This document shows, in pieces, positions 16,804 through 24,602 of a stretch of DNA of 64,000 nt. The stretch's first letter is position 1. The number at the start of each line of letters is the position of its first letter. The DNA comes from Halorussus sp. MSC15.2 (GTDB lineage: Archaea > Halobacteriota > Halobacteria > Halobacteriales > Haladaptataceae). The DNA is taken from the NCBI RefSeq assembly GCF_010747475.1, contig NZ_VSLZ01000004.1, forward strand, positions 1-64,000, written 5' to 3'. The translations under genes were made by a program, and so were the position numbers. The notes beneath the pieces were generated by a model, which did no database searches, was not told the DNA's origin, and worked only from the letters and a program-made list of their open reading frames with translations.

Positions 16804-18084
16804 ATGGGAGCAAACGACGACACGCTATCGAGACGCACGTATCTGAAAGCGACCGGCGCGGCGAGCGCGGCCGGACTCGGCGGACTGTCCGGTCTCCTCG
16901 GACAGGACTTCGAGACGCTCGAAGTTCAGCACTGGTGGACTGGGGGTGACGGTGCAGAGGCGATTCAGGCGCTCTTCGAGGGGTTCCAACAGAAGTATCC
17001 CGACATCAAGGTCAATCAGAACCCCGTGGCGGGTGGCGCGGGCCAGAACCTCCACACCGTCATCAAGAAGCGGGTACTCAACGACAACCCGCCGAGTTCG
17101 TGGCAGGCGTGGCCGGGTGCGAACCTGTTGCCGTTCACTCGGGCGAACAAACTGGAGAACATCGAGGAGTCGGTCTGGTCGAAGAACGACATGAAGTCGG
17201 CCTACTTGAAGGGACCCAAGCAGGCCGCTCGACCGTCGGGCAACTACGTGACGGTGCCGCTGAATATCCACCGCATCAACAACCTGTTCTACAACGTCAA
17301 CGTTGTCGAGCAGGCGGGCGTGGACCCCTCGTCAATCTCGAAACCCAGCGACCTCTTGGGCGCGATGAAGCAGGTCAGCAACAACACGGAGGCCGCGGGG
17401 ATGGCCCACCAGACTAAATCGGGATGGTCCACGATGCAACTCTGGACGACCGTCCTGCTGGGCGAACACGGACTGGACACCTACACCGCCTTCACCGAGG
17501 GGAAAGTGACGCAGAACGAACAGGCCATCAAGAACTCGCTCCAAATCGTCAAGGACTACAAGCAGTACTTCAACGACGACGCGGGGTCCATCGGCTGGAC
17601 CGAGGCCAACAAGCGCATACTCAACGGTCAGGCCGCCTTCTTCCACCAAGGCGACTGGGCAGCGGGCATGTACTCGCCGGAGACCCTAGAGTTTCAGAAG
17701 GGCTGGAATCAGGTCACGTTCCCCGGGACCGAGGGCCTCTACATGCTCAACATGGACTCGTTCCCGTTCCCGACTAACAACCCGTCGCCCGAGGCGACCA
17801 CGCGGTTCCTTCGCTACGTCGGTAGCGTCGATGCCCAGAAGCGGTTCAACCCCAAGAAGGGGTCGATTCCGCCGAGAACCGACGTGCCCAAGGACGCTTT
17901 CGGGCCGTTCCTCCAAGGTCAGATGGAGGACTTCAAGCAGTCGAAGGCCCAACCGCCCTCGACTACTCACGGTCTCGCGGTGCCGCCCGAGACGCTGACC
18001 AACCTCGAAGACGCCATGGCGACGTTCATCTCGTCGTGGAACGTCGACCGGGCCTACGACGGTATCGTGCAGGCCTTCCAGTGA
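16804..18084 (+). CDS. Tat-exported ABC sugar-binding protein, orphan
   Basis: A 426-residue extracellular solute-binding protein of the family-1 (maltose/multiple-sugar) type. The N-terminus has a twin-arginine signal (SRRTYLKATGAASAAGLGGL). The mature part begins EVQHWWTGGDGAEAI and shows typical features: EGFQQKYPDIKVNQNPVAGG, LPFTRANKLENI, GQAAFFHQGDWAAGMY and a C-terminal SIPPRTDVP segment. It resembles glucose/galactose-binding proteins of archaeal and Thermus transporters. Unusually, no permease or ATPase gene adjoins it: a divergent-end HTH gene follows. It may serve a transporter encoded elsewhere. The ATG at 16804 is the start that places the Tat motif near the N-terminus. Confidence 0.9.
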   Translation: MGANDDTLSRRTYLKATGAASAAGLGGLSGLLGQDFETLEVQHWWTGGDGAEAIQALFEGFQQKYPDIKVNQNPVAGGAGQNLHTVIKKRVLNDNPPSSWQAWPGANLLPFTRANKLENIEESVWSKNDMKSAYLKGPKQAARPSGNYVTVPLNIHRINNLFYNVNVVEQAGVDPSSISKPSDLLGAMKQVSNNTEAAGMAHQTKSGWSTMQLWTTVLLGEHGLDTYTAFTEGKVTQNEQAIKNSLQIVKDYKQYFNDDAGSIGWTEANKRILNGQAAFFHQGDWAAGMYSPETLEFQKGWNQVTFPGTEGLYMLNMDSFPFPTNNPSPEATTRFLRYVGSVDAQKRFNPKKGSIPPRTDVPKDAFGPFLQGQMEDFKQSKAQPPSTTHGLAVPPETLTNLEDAMATFISSWNVDRAYDGIVQAFQ

Positions 18085-18180
18085 GGACTGTCGGACTTAC
18101 GGGTACCGACCGCGGACGACCAGAGTCCGACCGCCCGGTCGTCCGTCTTCGCGACGCTGTCGCTCGGGACGTGAGAATCA

Positions 18181-18272
18181 GGGCGGCGAGGACCGCCCCG
18201 GTTGTCAGAGGCACAGTAATTAATTTACGACTCCCTTGCCTGCGACGCCGGGGCGTGGGACCCCTGCAGGCA
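18181..18272. terminator. Two hairpins downstream of the sugar-binding protein gene
   Basis: GGGCGG/CCGCCC (18181-18198, 6-base loop) and TGCCTGC/GCAGGCA (18237-18272) are perfect inverted repeats in the space after the solute-binding gene. No strong T-run follows the first, so termination is a guess; structured mRNA 3' end or small RNA are alternatives. Confidence 0.35.
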
Positions 18273-18343
18273 GGAATATCTACGACCGTTACGTGGATAG
18301 GTGTACTGCATGATATGACGGGCCTTTAAGTCCCCTCCGGGAC

Positions 18344-18646
18344 TTACGCAGTCAGTTCTGCGTCTTCCGGAACCGAGACTGGCCGCGGCAGGTACAACCG
18401 TTTTCGCGCGTCGGGGACGTACATCTGCTCTTCGATGAGTCCGTCGTCTTCGAGTTTCGTCAGTGCGTCGCGGGTCGTCCTCGCCGGAAGGAGCGCTTGC
18501 CGACGAATCTGCCCTTGGGTCAACGGACTGTCTTCCTGCTCTAACACTCTGTAGACGAGTTTCGCACTCGGCGGGAGTTCTAGGAGTCGCTCGAATCGTT
18601 GTTCCGGTGTCGTCTCCGGTTCACTGCCCGTGGCAAAAACGATCAC
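18344..18646 (-). CDS. Winged-helix transcriptional regulator (MarR/TrmB-like)
   Basis: A 100-residue protein, essentially a single winged helix: ELPPSAKLVYRVLEQEDS, LTQGQIRRQALLPARTTRDA as the recognition helix region, LTKLEDDGLIEEQMYVPDARKRLY as helix 4 and wing. The start is a GTG at 18646. A perfect hairpin (TAAGTCCC / GGGACTTA, 18327-18346) overlaps its stop codon. Small stand-alone regulators of this type are abundant in haloarchaea; the target is unknown. Confidence 0.85.
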   Translation of the reverse strand: MIVFATGSEPETTPEQRFERLLELPPSAKLVYRVLEQEDSPLTQGQIRRQALLPARTTRDALTKLEDDGLIEEQMYVPDARKRLYLPRPVSVPEDAELTA

Positions 18647-18970
18647 TGGGTTTCGACATATCCATCTGGACGTAGAGACCGAACCGATTTAGTTGTTGCG
18701 GTCGGTTCGGTGAAGAAATGTTCGGAGGCTGATTCTCGACTCCCGTTCTCTCCCGATGGACGACCTGATTGGGACGTCGTTCGACGGCGCGTCGGTCACG
18801 AACACCGTCTCACGTCTTCGGCTCCAAATAACGGACGGAGGGCCGACGAACCTCCGATTTGCTGCGGGAAACTCGGACTGTTTCGATTCGATAACCACAA
18901 GATATAAGTCCATATTGTCGCATCATTCAGTCAGTAACCAAAGGCCGTTCGAGTCGCGCCTGTCACGACC
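18647..18970. other. Intergenic region between divergent regulators
   Basis: This 324-base stretch separates the minus-strand winged-helix gene from the plus-strand HalX gene. A GATATAAG element at 18901-18908 is a likely TATA box for the HalX gene, about 62 bases before its ATG, implying a short leader. I see no convincing gene or repeat in it. Confidence 0.5.
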
Positions 18971-19534
18971 ATGTCCCCCGATCAATCGACTGTTCTCGTC
19001 GTGGACGACGAGCAAGACGTTGCCGACCTCTACGCGATGTGGTTAGAGAACGACTATCGCGTGCGGAGTGCCTACGAGGGCGATGCGGCACTGGACGTGC
19101 TCGACGAATCTGTCGACGTCGTCCTCCTCGACCGCCGGATGCCGGGCCAGTCCGGTGACGAGGTCCTCGCGGAGATTCGAGACCGCGACCTCAACTGCCG
19201 CGTCGTCATGGTGACCGCGGTCAAACCGGACTTCGACATCTTGGAGATGGGGTTCGACGACTATCTGGTCAAACCCGTCTCGAAAGACGACCTCCACGAA
19301 ACCGTCGAACAGATGTTGACTCGCGTCGATTACGGCGCGAAGCTACAGCAGTACTTCTCGCTGGTCTCCAAACGAGCGGTCCTCGAATCCGAGAAGGACG
19401 CCGAGGCGCTCGAATCCAACGACGAATACGCCCAACTGGAGACCGAAATCGAGTCGCTGCGGACCGAAGTGGACCATTCTCGCGACCAACTGGACGACCA
19501 CGACGACTTCGTCGGGGCGTTTCAGGACCTCTGA
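18971..19534 (+). CDS. HalX-type response regulator
   Basis: A 187-residue protein. Residues 5-120 are a receiver domain: acidic pair DDE at 12-14, phosphoacceptor Asp54 (VVLLDRRMPG), Thr in MVTAVKP and Lys in YLVKPVSKDD. Residues 125-187 form a HalX-type helical coiled-coil domain (LLSKRAVLESEKDAEALESN-like region, TEIESLRTEV). HalX regulators are haloarchaeal and often paired with histidine kinases, but no kinase is adjacent here. DNA binding is not evident; the output may be protein-protein contact. Confidence 0.92.
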   Translation: MSPDQSTVLVVDDEQDVADLYAMWLENDYRVRSAYEGDAALDVLDESVDVVLLDRRMPGQSGDEVLAEIRDRDLNCRVVMVTAVKPDFDILEMGFDDYLVKPVSKDDLHETVEQMLTRVDYGAKLQQYFSLVSKRAVLESEKDAEALESNDEYAQLETEIESLRTEVDHSRDQLDDHDDFVGAFQDL

Positions 19535-19786
19535 GGCCCCCACCGTCGTCTCGCATTTTCCCCAACGCGGCGTCTCCACGACCGGCCGGCGGCGATTCCC
19601 GTGAGGTCCGTGGAGTTCCAGGTCGGTTAAAATAGTTTCGTGTTGGGGGCTAGCCCAATCCTTCGACTGCGACCTGTGATACTGGCGGAACTGCCCGCTA
19701 CCAATACGGGGTCGGCCAATCGTCACGTCACTGAGTGGTGCCGCTGTCCGACGAGTTTACTCCCGGAAATCCATCGACTCACAGAA

Positions 19787-19834
19787 CGCTAACGCAACCG
19801 TTTACGTAACTGTAAACGTTAACGCAAACGACTT
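19787..19834. repeat. 12-bp array a: four in-phase units with CGNAAACG/CGTTTNCG octamers
   Basis: Units CGCTAACGCAAC, CGTTTACGTAAC, TGTAAACGTTAA and CGCAAACGACTT follow one another with no gap. A CG (once TG) opens every 12 bases. It is the first of a family of such arrays spread from 19.8 to 34.4 kb. Confidence 0.75.
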
Positions 19835-19880
19835 TTGTCTTCGAATCTGCCAGTAACTACCTGATTGCGTCGAAAGAATG

Positions 19881-19906
19881 TACCTCGTGTACCCCTACCC
19901 GAGGTA
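19881..19906 (-). terminator. Possible terminator of the DUF456-DUF192 operon
   Basis: TACCTCG/CGAGGTA forms a perfect 7-bp stem with a 12-base loop, about 60 bases after the minus-strand DUF192 stop. On that strand it is followed by ACATTCTTTCG, weakly T-rich. Confidence 0.35.
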
Positions 19907-19966
19907 TTATTTCGGTCTCACCAATCACATATATGCTTTGTGTTCCGACGAACGACGGTCCGCGCG

Positions 19967-20509
19967 CTACTCCACGGTCGGCGGGGTCCCGTTGAACACG
20001 AGTTCGGTCCCCGGTCCCACGCCGGTCCGGTTCGCGAACCCTCGCGGGAGTTCGACGACGTACTTCGCCTGGCCGTCGCTTGGGTATCTCCGTAACTCGT
20101 CCGTGGACGCGTTCGGCTGTGGACTGGCGTGCCGGACGTTCAGTACCGTTCCGTTGGGTGCGACGAATATCATGTCCAGCGGAATCAGGGTGTTCTTCAT
20201 CCAGAACGACACCTGCTGGGCGTCCTCGTAGACGAACACCATGCCGCTGTTGTTGGCCAGTGACTCGCGGTGCATCAGTCCCGACTGACGCTCTTCGGGT
20301 TCGTCGGCGACTCGCAGGCTCACGGTGACGTTCTCTCCGTCCTCCACCACGAACGTCGCGTTGACGACTCGTTCGACGTCAGTCGTCGTCGGCGGTGTCG
20401 TCGAAGACCCTCCTCGGTCCGCGTCACCCGTGATGGCACCGCTCATTCCGCCTGCACAACCTGCGAGCAGGACCATCGCCCCCACCAGAAGCGCGGCGTA
20501 CGACTCCAT
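19967..20509 (-). CDS. DUF192 family lipoprotein
   Basis: A 180-residue exported protein with a lipobox-like signal (VLLAGCAGG, Cys at about residue 18), a Thr-rich linker and a DUF192 domain: EPEERQSGLMHRESLANNSG, GMVFVYEDAQQVSFWMKNTL and IPLDMIFVAPNGTV are family signatures. The fold is a small beta-barrel of unknown function, often secreted in archaea. It lies 33 bases downstream of the DUF456 gene on the same strand, probably one operon. Confidence 0.9.
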   Translation of the reverse strand: MESYAALLVGAMVLLAGCAGGMSGAITGDADRGGSSTTPPTTTDVERVVNATFVVEDGENVTVSLRVADEPEERQSGLMHRESLANNSGMVFVYEDAQQVSFWMKNTLIPLDMIFVAPNGTVLNVRHASPQPNASTDELRRYPSDGQAKYVVELPRGFANRTGVGPGTELVFNGTPPTVE

Positions 20510-20542
20510 GCCACACTACTACTCCGTGCTTGGACAAAAAGG

Positions 20543-21019
20543 TTAGAACGCCACGAACAAGAACGCGACGAGCAGCGAGAGCGTGACGACCAACTGCACG
20601 AGCGCCGACCCCAGGACTCCGACCGCGGCGAAGACGGCCGCGCGGGTACCCTGCTCGGCGCTTCGGGTTCGATAGAGTTCCGCGACGAACACCGCGCCTG
20701 CGACCCCGAGAACGAGTCCCACCGGCCCGGCGACGAACAGGAGTGGAACGCTGACTAAGGTCGCTACGACCACCGTTTTCGTCGAGGCACCGCCGGCGCT
20801 CGCGGCGAGTGCTCCGCCGAACTGGTCGGTGACGATAGCGGCGACTCCGACCACTGTGAACGCGAGCAACGCCCACGGTCCCGGTTCGGCGTAGCCGGTG
20901 GACCACCAGTAGAGGTAGATTCCGAGCAGCGACAGGCCCGCGCCGGGGACGAGGGGCACCACGCTCCCGACGACCCCAGCAAGCAGGATAGCCAGCGCAA
21001 CGAGGACGAACGGTTCCAT
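20543..21019 (-). CDS. DUF456 family membrane protein
   Basis: A 158-residue membrane protein with four to five hydrophobic segments. Typical DUF456 features: PLVPGAGLSLLGIYLYWW near the N-terminus, VTDQFGGALAASAGGASTKT in the middle and a Gly/Val-rich segment PVGLVLGVAGAVFVAELYR. Function unknown; small-molecule transport or lipid association have been suggested for the family only by topology. The ATG at 21019 is chosen because the frame upstream crosses a repeat array. Confidence 0.85.
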   Translation of the reverse strand: MEPFVLVALAILLAGVVGSVVPLVPGAGLSLLGIYLYWWSTGYAEPGPWALLAFTVVGVAAIVTDQFGGALAASAGGASTKTVVVATLVSVPLLFVAGPVGLVLGVAGAVFVAELYRTRSAEQGTRAAVFAAVGVLGSALVQLVVTLSLLVAFLFVAF

Positions 21020-21081
21020 ACGATTCGACTTCGGGTTCGCGCCCGTTAGCGATTCCGGCCTCGGTCGCGAACGCTCGGGGG

Positions 21082-21141
21082 CGTTTACGTTAACGAAAAC
21101 GCATCCGAAAACGGTACTGGATACGCAATCGTAAATGTTGT
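21082..21141. repeat. 12-bp array b upstream of parA, five units
   Basis: Units CGTTTACGTTAA, CGAAAACGCATC, CGAAAACGGTAC, TGGATACGCAAT and CGTAAATGTTGT run in unbroken 12-base phase between the DUF456 start and the parA promoter. They share the CGNAAACG octamer (or complement) with the parA operator. Confidence 0.78.
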
Positions 21142-21167
21142 TTCCTACACACGTGTCTGACGAAGGA

Positions 21168-21201
21168 TTAAATAGGTCGTTTGCGTTTGCGCAAACGCAA
21201 A
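21168..21201 (+). promoter_or_regulatory. parA promoter with 22-bp perfect palindromic operator
   Basis: A TTAAATA box (21168-21174) is followed by a perfect palindrome at 21180-21201 whose left half is TTTGCGTTTGC. It consists of two overlapping inverted octamers, CGTTTGCG (21184-21191) and CGCAAACG (21190-21197). The palindrome ends two bases before the parA ATG and would cover the transcription start, the position of a repressor site. Confidence 0.75.
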
Positions 21202-21203
21202 TT

Positions 21204-22094
21204 ATGCCTCGCTCCATCCGAGCCTGTACCTTCCTCGACAAGGGCGGTACGGGCAAGACGACCACCGCGGCCCACCTCGGCGTGGCGCTCGCCGAACAGG
21301 GCAACGACGTGTTGCTCATCGACCTCGCGGGCAAGCAGGGTGACCTCGTGAAGCACTTCGGACGTTGGGAGACCGTCGAGCGCCAGATAGCCGAGGACGA
21401 CGACTGGCCCAACATCTCCACGGTCTTCCAAGACCAGTGGAGCGCCATCGCCGAGAAGTTGGGCGACGCCGCGGTCGAAGGACTCATCCTCGACACCGAC
21501 GAGGGCGTGGACCTGATTCCCGCCCACCCCGGTCTTGACAGCCTCGACGCCGAACTGGGTAACATCGACGACGCCCACGACCGCTACTCGCGACTCGATA
21601 CGTTCTTGGACGAGTACATCGAACCGCTGGGCTACGACGCCATCCTCATCGACCTGCCGGGTCTGACGAACAACGTCAGTTACAACGGTCTCTGGGCCGC
21701 CCGGAACGTCATCGCGCCGGTCGAGATGGGACCGTTCGAGTCCGAACAGGCCGAGGCGCTCCGGGCCGACCTCGACAAAATCGGCGCGAACTTCGGCGTG
21801 GACGTGCGACTCGCCATGGTCCTCCCGAACAAGGTCGACACCCGGACGAAACTCGCCGAGGAGTACCTCGACGCCTTCGAGGAGGCGTACCCCGACGCGT
21901 TCGTGTCGTCGCACGTCCCGGTGAGCCAAGACATCCGGAACGCCGCCGAGTCGGGCCGGACCGCGTTCGCGCTCGAAGAGCCATCGACGACTGCCGCGCG
22001 CGCACGCGAAGCATTTCTCGAAACTGCCGCGACACTGACCGAGCGGTTGGAGCGCGCCGAACCGGCAGCGACCACGGGAGGTGAGACGGCGTGA
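21204..22094 (+). CDS. parA: ParA-family partition-type ATPase
   Basis: A 296-residue deviant-Walker ATPase. Walker A is KGGTGKTT at residues 13-20, the A' strand reads DVLLIDLAGKQGDL, and Walker B is YDAILIDLPGLTNNVSY. This is the ParA/Soj/MinD superfamily; such ATPases bind DNA or membrane when ATP-bound and move cargo or plasmids. The ATG at 21204 is chosen because it follows the TATA box and palindrome by the expected leaderless distance. The stop overlaps the next gene by four bases (GTGA). CGNAAACG arrays lie on both sides. No ParB homologue is visible, so the small downstream gene is the likely partner. Confidence 0.92.
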   Translation: MPRSIRACTFLDKGGTGKTTTAAHLGVALAEQGNDVLLIDLAGKQGDLVKHFGRWETVERQIAEDDDWPNISTVFQDQWSAIAEKLGDAAVEGLILDTDEGVDLIPAHPGLDSLDAELGNIDDAHDRYSRLDTFLDEYIEPLGYDAILIDLPGLTNNVSYNGLWAARNVIAPVEMGPFESEQAEALRADLDKIGANFGVDVRLAMVLPNKVDTRTKLAEEYLDAFEEAYPDAFVSSHVPVSQDIRNAAESGRTAFALEEPSTTAARAREAFLETAATLTERLERAEPAATTGGETA

Positions 22095-22483
22095 GCGACC
22101 CCGACCTCGAAGAACTCCGCCAGCAGACCCAACGCACCGACCGTCTGGCCGAACCGGCGAGCAGGGAGGACGAGAGCGACGATTTGGTGGAGGACCTCGT
22201 CGACGCGCTCGCGGCCATCGACTCGGGCGAGCAGGCCAAGACGTTCGCGGCCCGCGACGAGTCGGTGACCGCGCTCCTGACGACGCTGGCAGAACGCGAA
22301 CAGGACCTCGAAGCGGTCGGGACTTCGCTTCAGAGCGCGCTGGGACGGGACGTGGACCGCGACGCGCTCGACCGGAGCGAGGTCGTCCGACTCGCGGTCC
22401 GTCTGGGTCTGCGGGAAGCAGCCCCGGAGTATCTGGACCTCCTCGCGGACGCGTCGGGTGAGTACGCCCGACGCAACTTCTGA
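22091..22483 (+). CDS. Small acidic ParA-partner protein (candidate centromere-binding factor)
   Basis: A 130-residue protein starting at a GTG that overlaps the parA stop by four bases, so it should be co-translated. The N-terminal third is acidic and probably disordered. The C-terminal region (LDRSEVVRLAVRLGLREAAPEY) resembles the helix 1-helix 2 part of ribbon-helix-helix DNA-binding domains. In many plasmid partition operons the gene after parA encodes the centromere binder. Two inverted blocks of CGNAAACG arrays begin 17 bases after its stop. The DNA-binding role is an inference. Confidence 0.7.
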   Translation: MSDPDLEELRQQTQRTDRLAEPASREDESDDLVEDLVDALAAIDSGEQAKTFAARDESVTALLTTLAEREQDLEAVGTSLQSALGRDVDRDALDRSEVVRLAVRLGLREAAPEYLDLLADASGEYARRNF

Positions 22484-22499
22484 CAGGCCGTATCACAGC

Positions 22500-22636
22500 C
22501 GTTTTCGAAATCGTTTTCGACTGCGTTTCCGTTGTGCGTTTACGGCCACGTTGTCGAATTCACTCGCTTTTCGTTTCCGATATCGTTCGCGGTATCGTTT
22601 CCGTTATCGTTTACGAAAATGAAATCGTTTCCACGG
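22500..22636. repeat. 12-bp array c-left: CGTTTNCG-oriented units after the parA operon
   Basis: Two runs: CGTTTTCGAAAT, CGTTTTCGACTG, a 13-base CGTTTCC unit and CGTTTACGGCCA (22500-22548); then CGTTTCCGATAT, CGTTCGCGGTAT, CGTTTCCGTTAT, an 18-base unit from 22608 and CGTTTCCACGG from 22626. All read CGTTTNCG on the plus strand. Confidence 0.78.
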
Positions 22637-22714
22637 CTGTTCACGTGTGGATTTTGATTCGATTCAGTCTCGCGACGCGCCCGCCTTCGTCTCGGCATGT
22701 GTTCCGCGCGAATA

Positions 22715-22750
22715 CGAAAACGTATACGTAAACGTCTACGCAAACGTGGT
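22715..22750. repeat. 12-bp array c-middle: CGNAAACG-oriented units
   Basis: Three exact-phase units, CGAAAACGTATA, CGTAAACGTCTA and CGCAAACGTGGT. Their orientation is opposite to the block at 22500-22636, with about 80 bases of ordinary sequence between. Confidence 0.75.
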
Positions 22751-22812
22751 TGTAGCAGATAGGTTGAGCAGTATTCGTCACCGAAGCCCACACGACTCGG
22801 TGGTACGGTGGA

Positions 22813-22862
22813 CGGAAACGTATCCGTAAACGAAATCGCAAACGATTTCAAAAACGTAAGCG
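22813..22862. repeat. 12-bp array c-right: CGNAAACG-oriented units
   Basis: Four units, CGGAAACGTATC, CGTAAACGAAAT, CGCAAACGATTT and CAAAAACGTAAG, then a further CG. It ends about 75 bases before the next gene and completes the 457-base intergenic region after the parA operon. Confidence 0.75.
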
Positions 22863-22938
22863 TCCACTACCTGCGAACGATATTGGATTCTGACACGCGA
22901 CGTAGAGATTGATAAGTGATGACGATGTACTATCGCCC

Positions 22939-23328
22939 GTGACCGACGACGCGCCGACGTTCGACATCCCGCGCCGCCCCGAGCGCGTCTACCCGCGCGA
23001 CGGGGGCGTGGAGTACGAGGGGGGAACCGTCTTTCGTCTCTCGCCCGAGCCGGAGCGTCCCGAACGGGAGTTAGCCGCGCTCGTCGAGGGCGTTCTGGAC
23101 GGCGACCGCTACACCTACGGCGACTGGTTCGAACTCCCCGCGCCGGTGTATCTGGTCCACGACGAACGCCACTCTACCGCCTTCCGCATCGTGATTCGCT
23201 ACGGGAGCGTGGAGTTCCACGTCCTGCCGGAGACGGCGGAAGAGGCCCTGCGTGGGATGTACTCCCGACTCCGGGAGTTCGGCGAGTGTCGGTGGAACGT
23301 CGCTTGCGAGACGACTCGGCCGGACTGA
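22939..23328 (+). CDS. Conserved hypothetical protein
   Basis: A 129-residue acidic soluble protein starting at a GTG; a TTGATAAG element about 28 bases upstream favours this start over an in-frame TTG at 22909. It has a plausible mixed alpha/beta domain (APVYLVHDERHSTAFRIVIR, GSVEFHVLPETAEEALRGMYSRL) and no recognised motif. It lies next to the repeat region but points away from it. No function can be assigned. Confidence 0.68.
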   Translation: MTDDAPTFDIPRRPERVYPRDGGVEYEGGTVFRLSPEPERPERELAALVEGVLDGDRYTYGDWFELPAPVYLVHDERHSTAFRIVIRYGSVEFHVLPETAEEALRGMYSRLREFGECRWNVACETTRPD

Positions 23329-23459
23329 CCCCTCCGCCTTCGACTTTACCTCGAACCCGTATCTCGCGTCACGGTGGCCTCCAACTTTCGTTCTCGGACC
23401 ATCGACGGGTCCCCGCGAGCGCGGTAGCTTTTTACCGTCCCCGCGACACCGCAGACGTA

Positions 23460-24128
23460 ATGAACCTCCCCACGACCGACGACGCCGAATTGCGCACGAG
23501 CGACACCGCATCCGAGATGTGGGAGTTCGCCGAGGACGCCGACCCCGCGCAGGCCCGGCGCGCCTACCCGAGCGGGTGGCTCTGGCTGACGGGCGAAGAG
23601 TCTGTTCGGTCGCTTCTCGCGGCGTTGCTCGACGCCGACCCGGACGCCCGTTACGGCGAGGACGACCTGGCGTCGCGTTCGGACCTCTCCGAGGCGGCGG
23701 TAGCGGAAGCCATCGACGCGCTCATCTCGCTCGGCGTGCTGGTCGCCGACGACGGTGCCTACCGCGTCAACGAACACGCTATCGTCTACCACGCGGCGCG
23801 GGAACTCTCGGCCGCCGTCGAGACCACCGGCGCGCCCGACGACGAGGGCGGGTTGGCGTACCTCGCGCGACTCGAATCGGTGCGACTCATGCTCGACGCG
23901 CTGTTGGAGGCCGACCCCGACCAGTCGCTCACGCAAGAGGACGTTCACCTGCTCACGGGCGTCTCGCGCAAGCGGGTCTGGCTTCACGTCGAGAAGTTAG
24001 TGGACCTCGGCGTCCTCGAAGAGTCCGGCGACGAGTACGTCGTCGGACCCGATTGCACCGTCCTCCGGTGGGTACAGTCGCTCGATGCGGCGGTCGTCGG
24101 TGCGACGCTCGCCCCGTCGCATCCCTGA
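23460..24128 (+). CDS. Double winged-helix regulator-like protein
   Basis: A 222-residue protein with two related winged-helix units: SVRSLLAALLDADPDARYGE followed by DLASRSDLSEAAVAEAIDAL (residues about 45-95), and SVRLMLDALLEADPDQSLTQ followed by DVHLLTGVSRKRVWLHVEKL (about 135-190). The two units look like an internal duplication. It resembles haloarchaeal HTH families of unknown targets. The ATG at 23460 follows a CTTTTTACC element at 23427, about 30 bases upstream. Confidence 0.75.
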   Translation: MNLPTTDDAELRTSDTASEMWEFAEDADPAQARRAYPSGWLWLTGEESVRSLLAALLDADPDARYGEDDLASRSDLSEAAVAEAIDALISLGVLVADDGAYRVNEHAIVYHAARELSAAVETTGAPDDEGGLAYLARLESVRLMLDALLEADPDQSLTQEDVHLLTGVSRKRVWLHVEKLVDLGVLEESGDEYVVGPDCTVLRWVQSLDAAVVGATLAPSHP

Positions 24129-24206
24129 ATTCGCGGTCGTTCCTTCCGGTCGCTTCGATTTCGGAATCTCGTCTCTCCGTGACTCGTAGGTACGGTTCGA
24201 ACGACG

Positions 24207-24500
24207 TTACGCGGTCGCTTCCTGTGGCAGGTCCACGTACTGGGACTCCCACTCGCGGCGGGCCTCGATTTCTCGGTCGCCGCGGCGGGTCAGGGTGTAG
24301 TAGTTCGTCCGACGGTCGCGCTGGCCCTTCTCGACGAACCCTTTGTCCACGAGGGTATCGAGGTTCGGGTAGAGTCGGCCGTGGTGAATCTCTTTCTCGT
24401 AGTACGATTCGAGTTCGTCCTTGATAGCGAGACCGTGCGGTTCGTCTAACCCCGCGATGACGTATAGCAAGTCTCTCTGAAAGCCTGTCAGGTCGTACAT
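24207..24500 (-). CDS. PadR-family transcriptional regulator
   Basis: A 97-residue PadR-type winged helix: LTGFQRDLLYVIAGLDEPHG, then LAIKDELESYYEKEIHHGRL, YPNLDTLVDKGFVEKG and the wing RRTNYYTLTRRG. PadR proteins normally repress stress or efflux genes and bind DNA as dimers; this one is the short haloarchaeal form without a long C-terminal helix. It stands alone on the minus strand upstream of no obvious target. Confidence 0.93.
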   Translation of the reverse strand: MYDLTGFQRDLLYVIAGLDEPHGLAIKDELESYYEKEIHHGRLYPNLDTLVDKGFVEKGQRDRRTNYYTLTRRGDREIEARREWESQYVDLPQEATA

Positions 24501-24602
24501 CGTCTCCCCTTTTAGATTGGAACCTACCTATCGGGAAAAGGATGATGGCCGTTTCGAGAACCGAGACCTGTCACGGTCAGAAGATAGCGAAATCGACCGA
24601 CG

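Larger units (their letters stand above)
19535..19966. other. Convergent intergenic region with repeat array and hairpins
   Basis: Lies between the ends of the HalX gene and the DUF192 gene. It holds a TTAAAATAG element at 19627, a TTGGG/CCCAA hairpin at 19643-19658, the first 12-bp CG-phased array at 19787-19834 and a 7-bp-stem hairpin at 19881-19906. The first two could mark a small RNA, but this is weak. No protein gene is seen. Confidence 0.45.

Noticed and set aside
18756-19046. Plus-strand 96-codon frame before and overlapping the HalX gene
   Set aside because: Overlaps the HalX start in another frame and has no recognisable features.
19620-19740. Possible small RNA with TTAAAATAG promoter and TTGGG/CCCAA hairpin
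   Set aside because: Only a weak promoter match and a 5-bp stem; no independent support from the sequence.
22500-22862. The repeats as a CRISPR array
   Set aside because: Units are 12 bases and degenerate, with no conserved 25-40-base repeat and no unique spacers; no cas genes are present.
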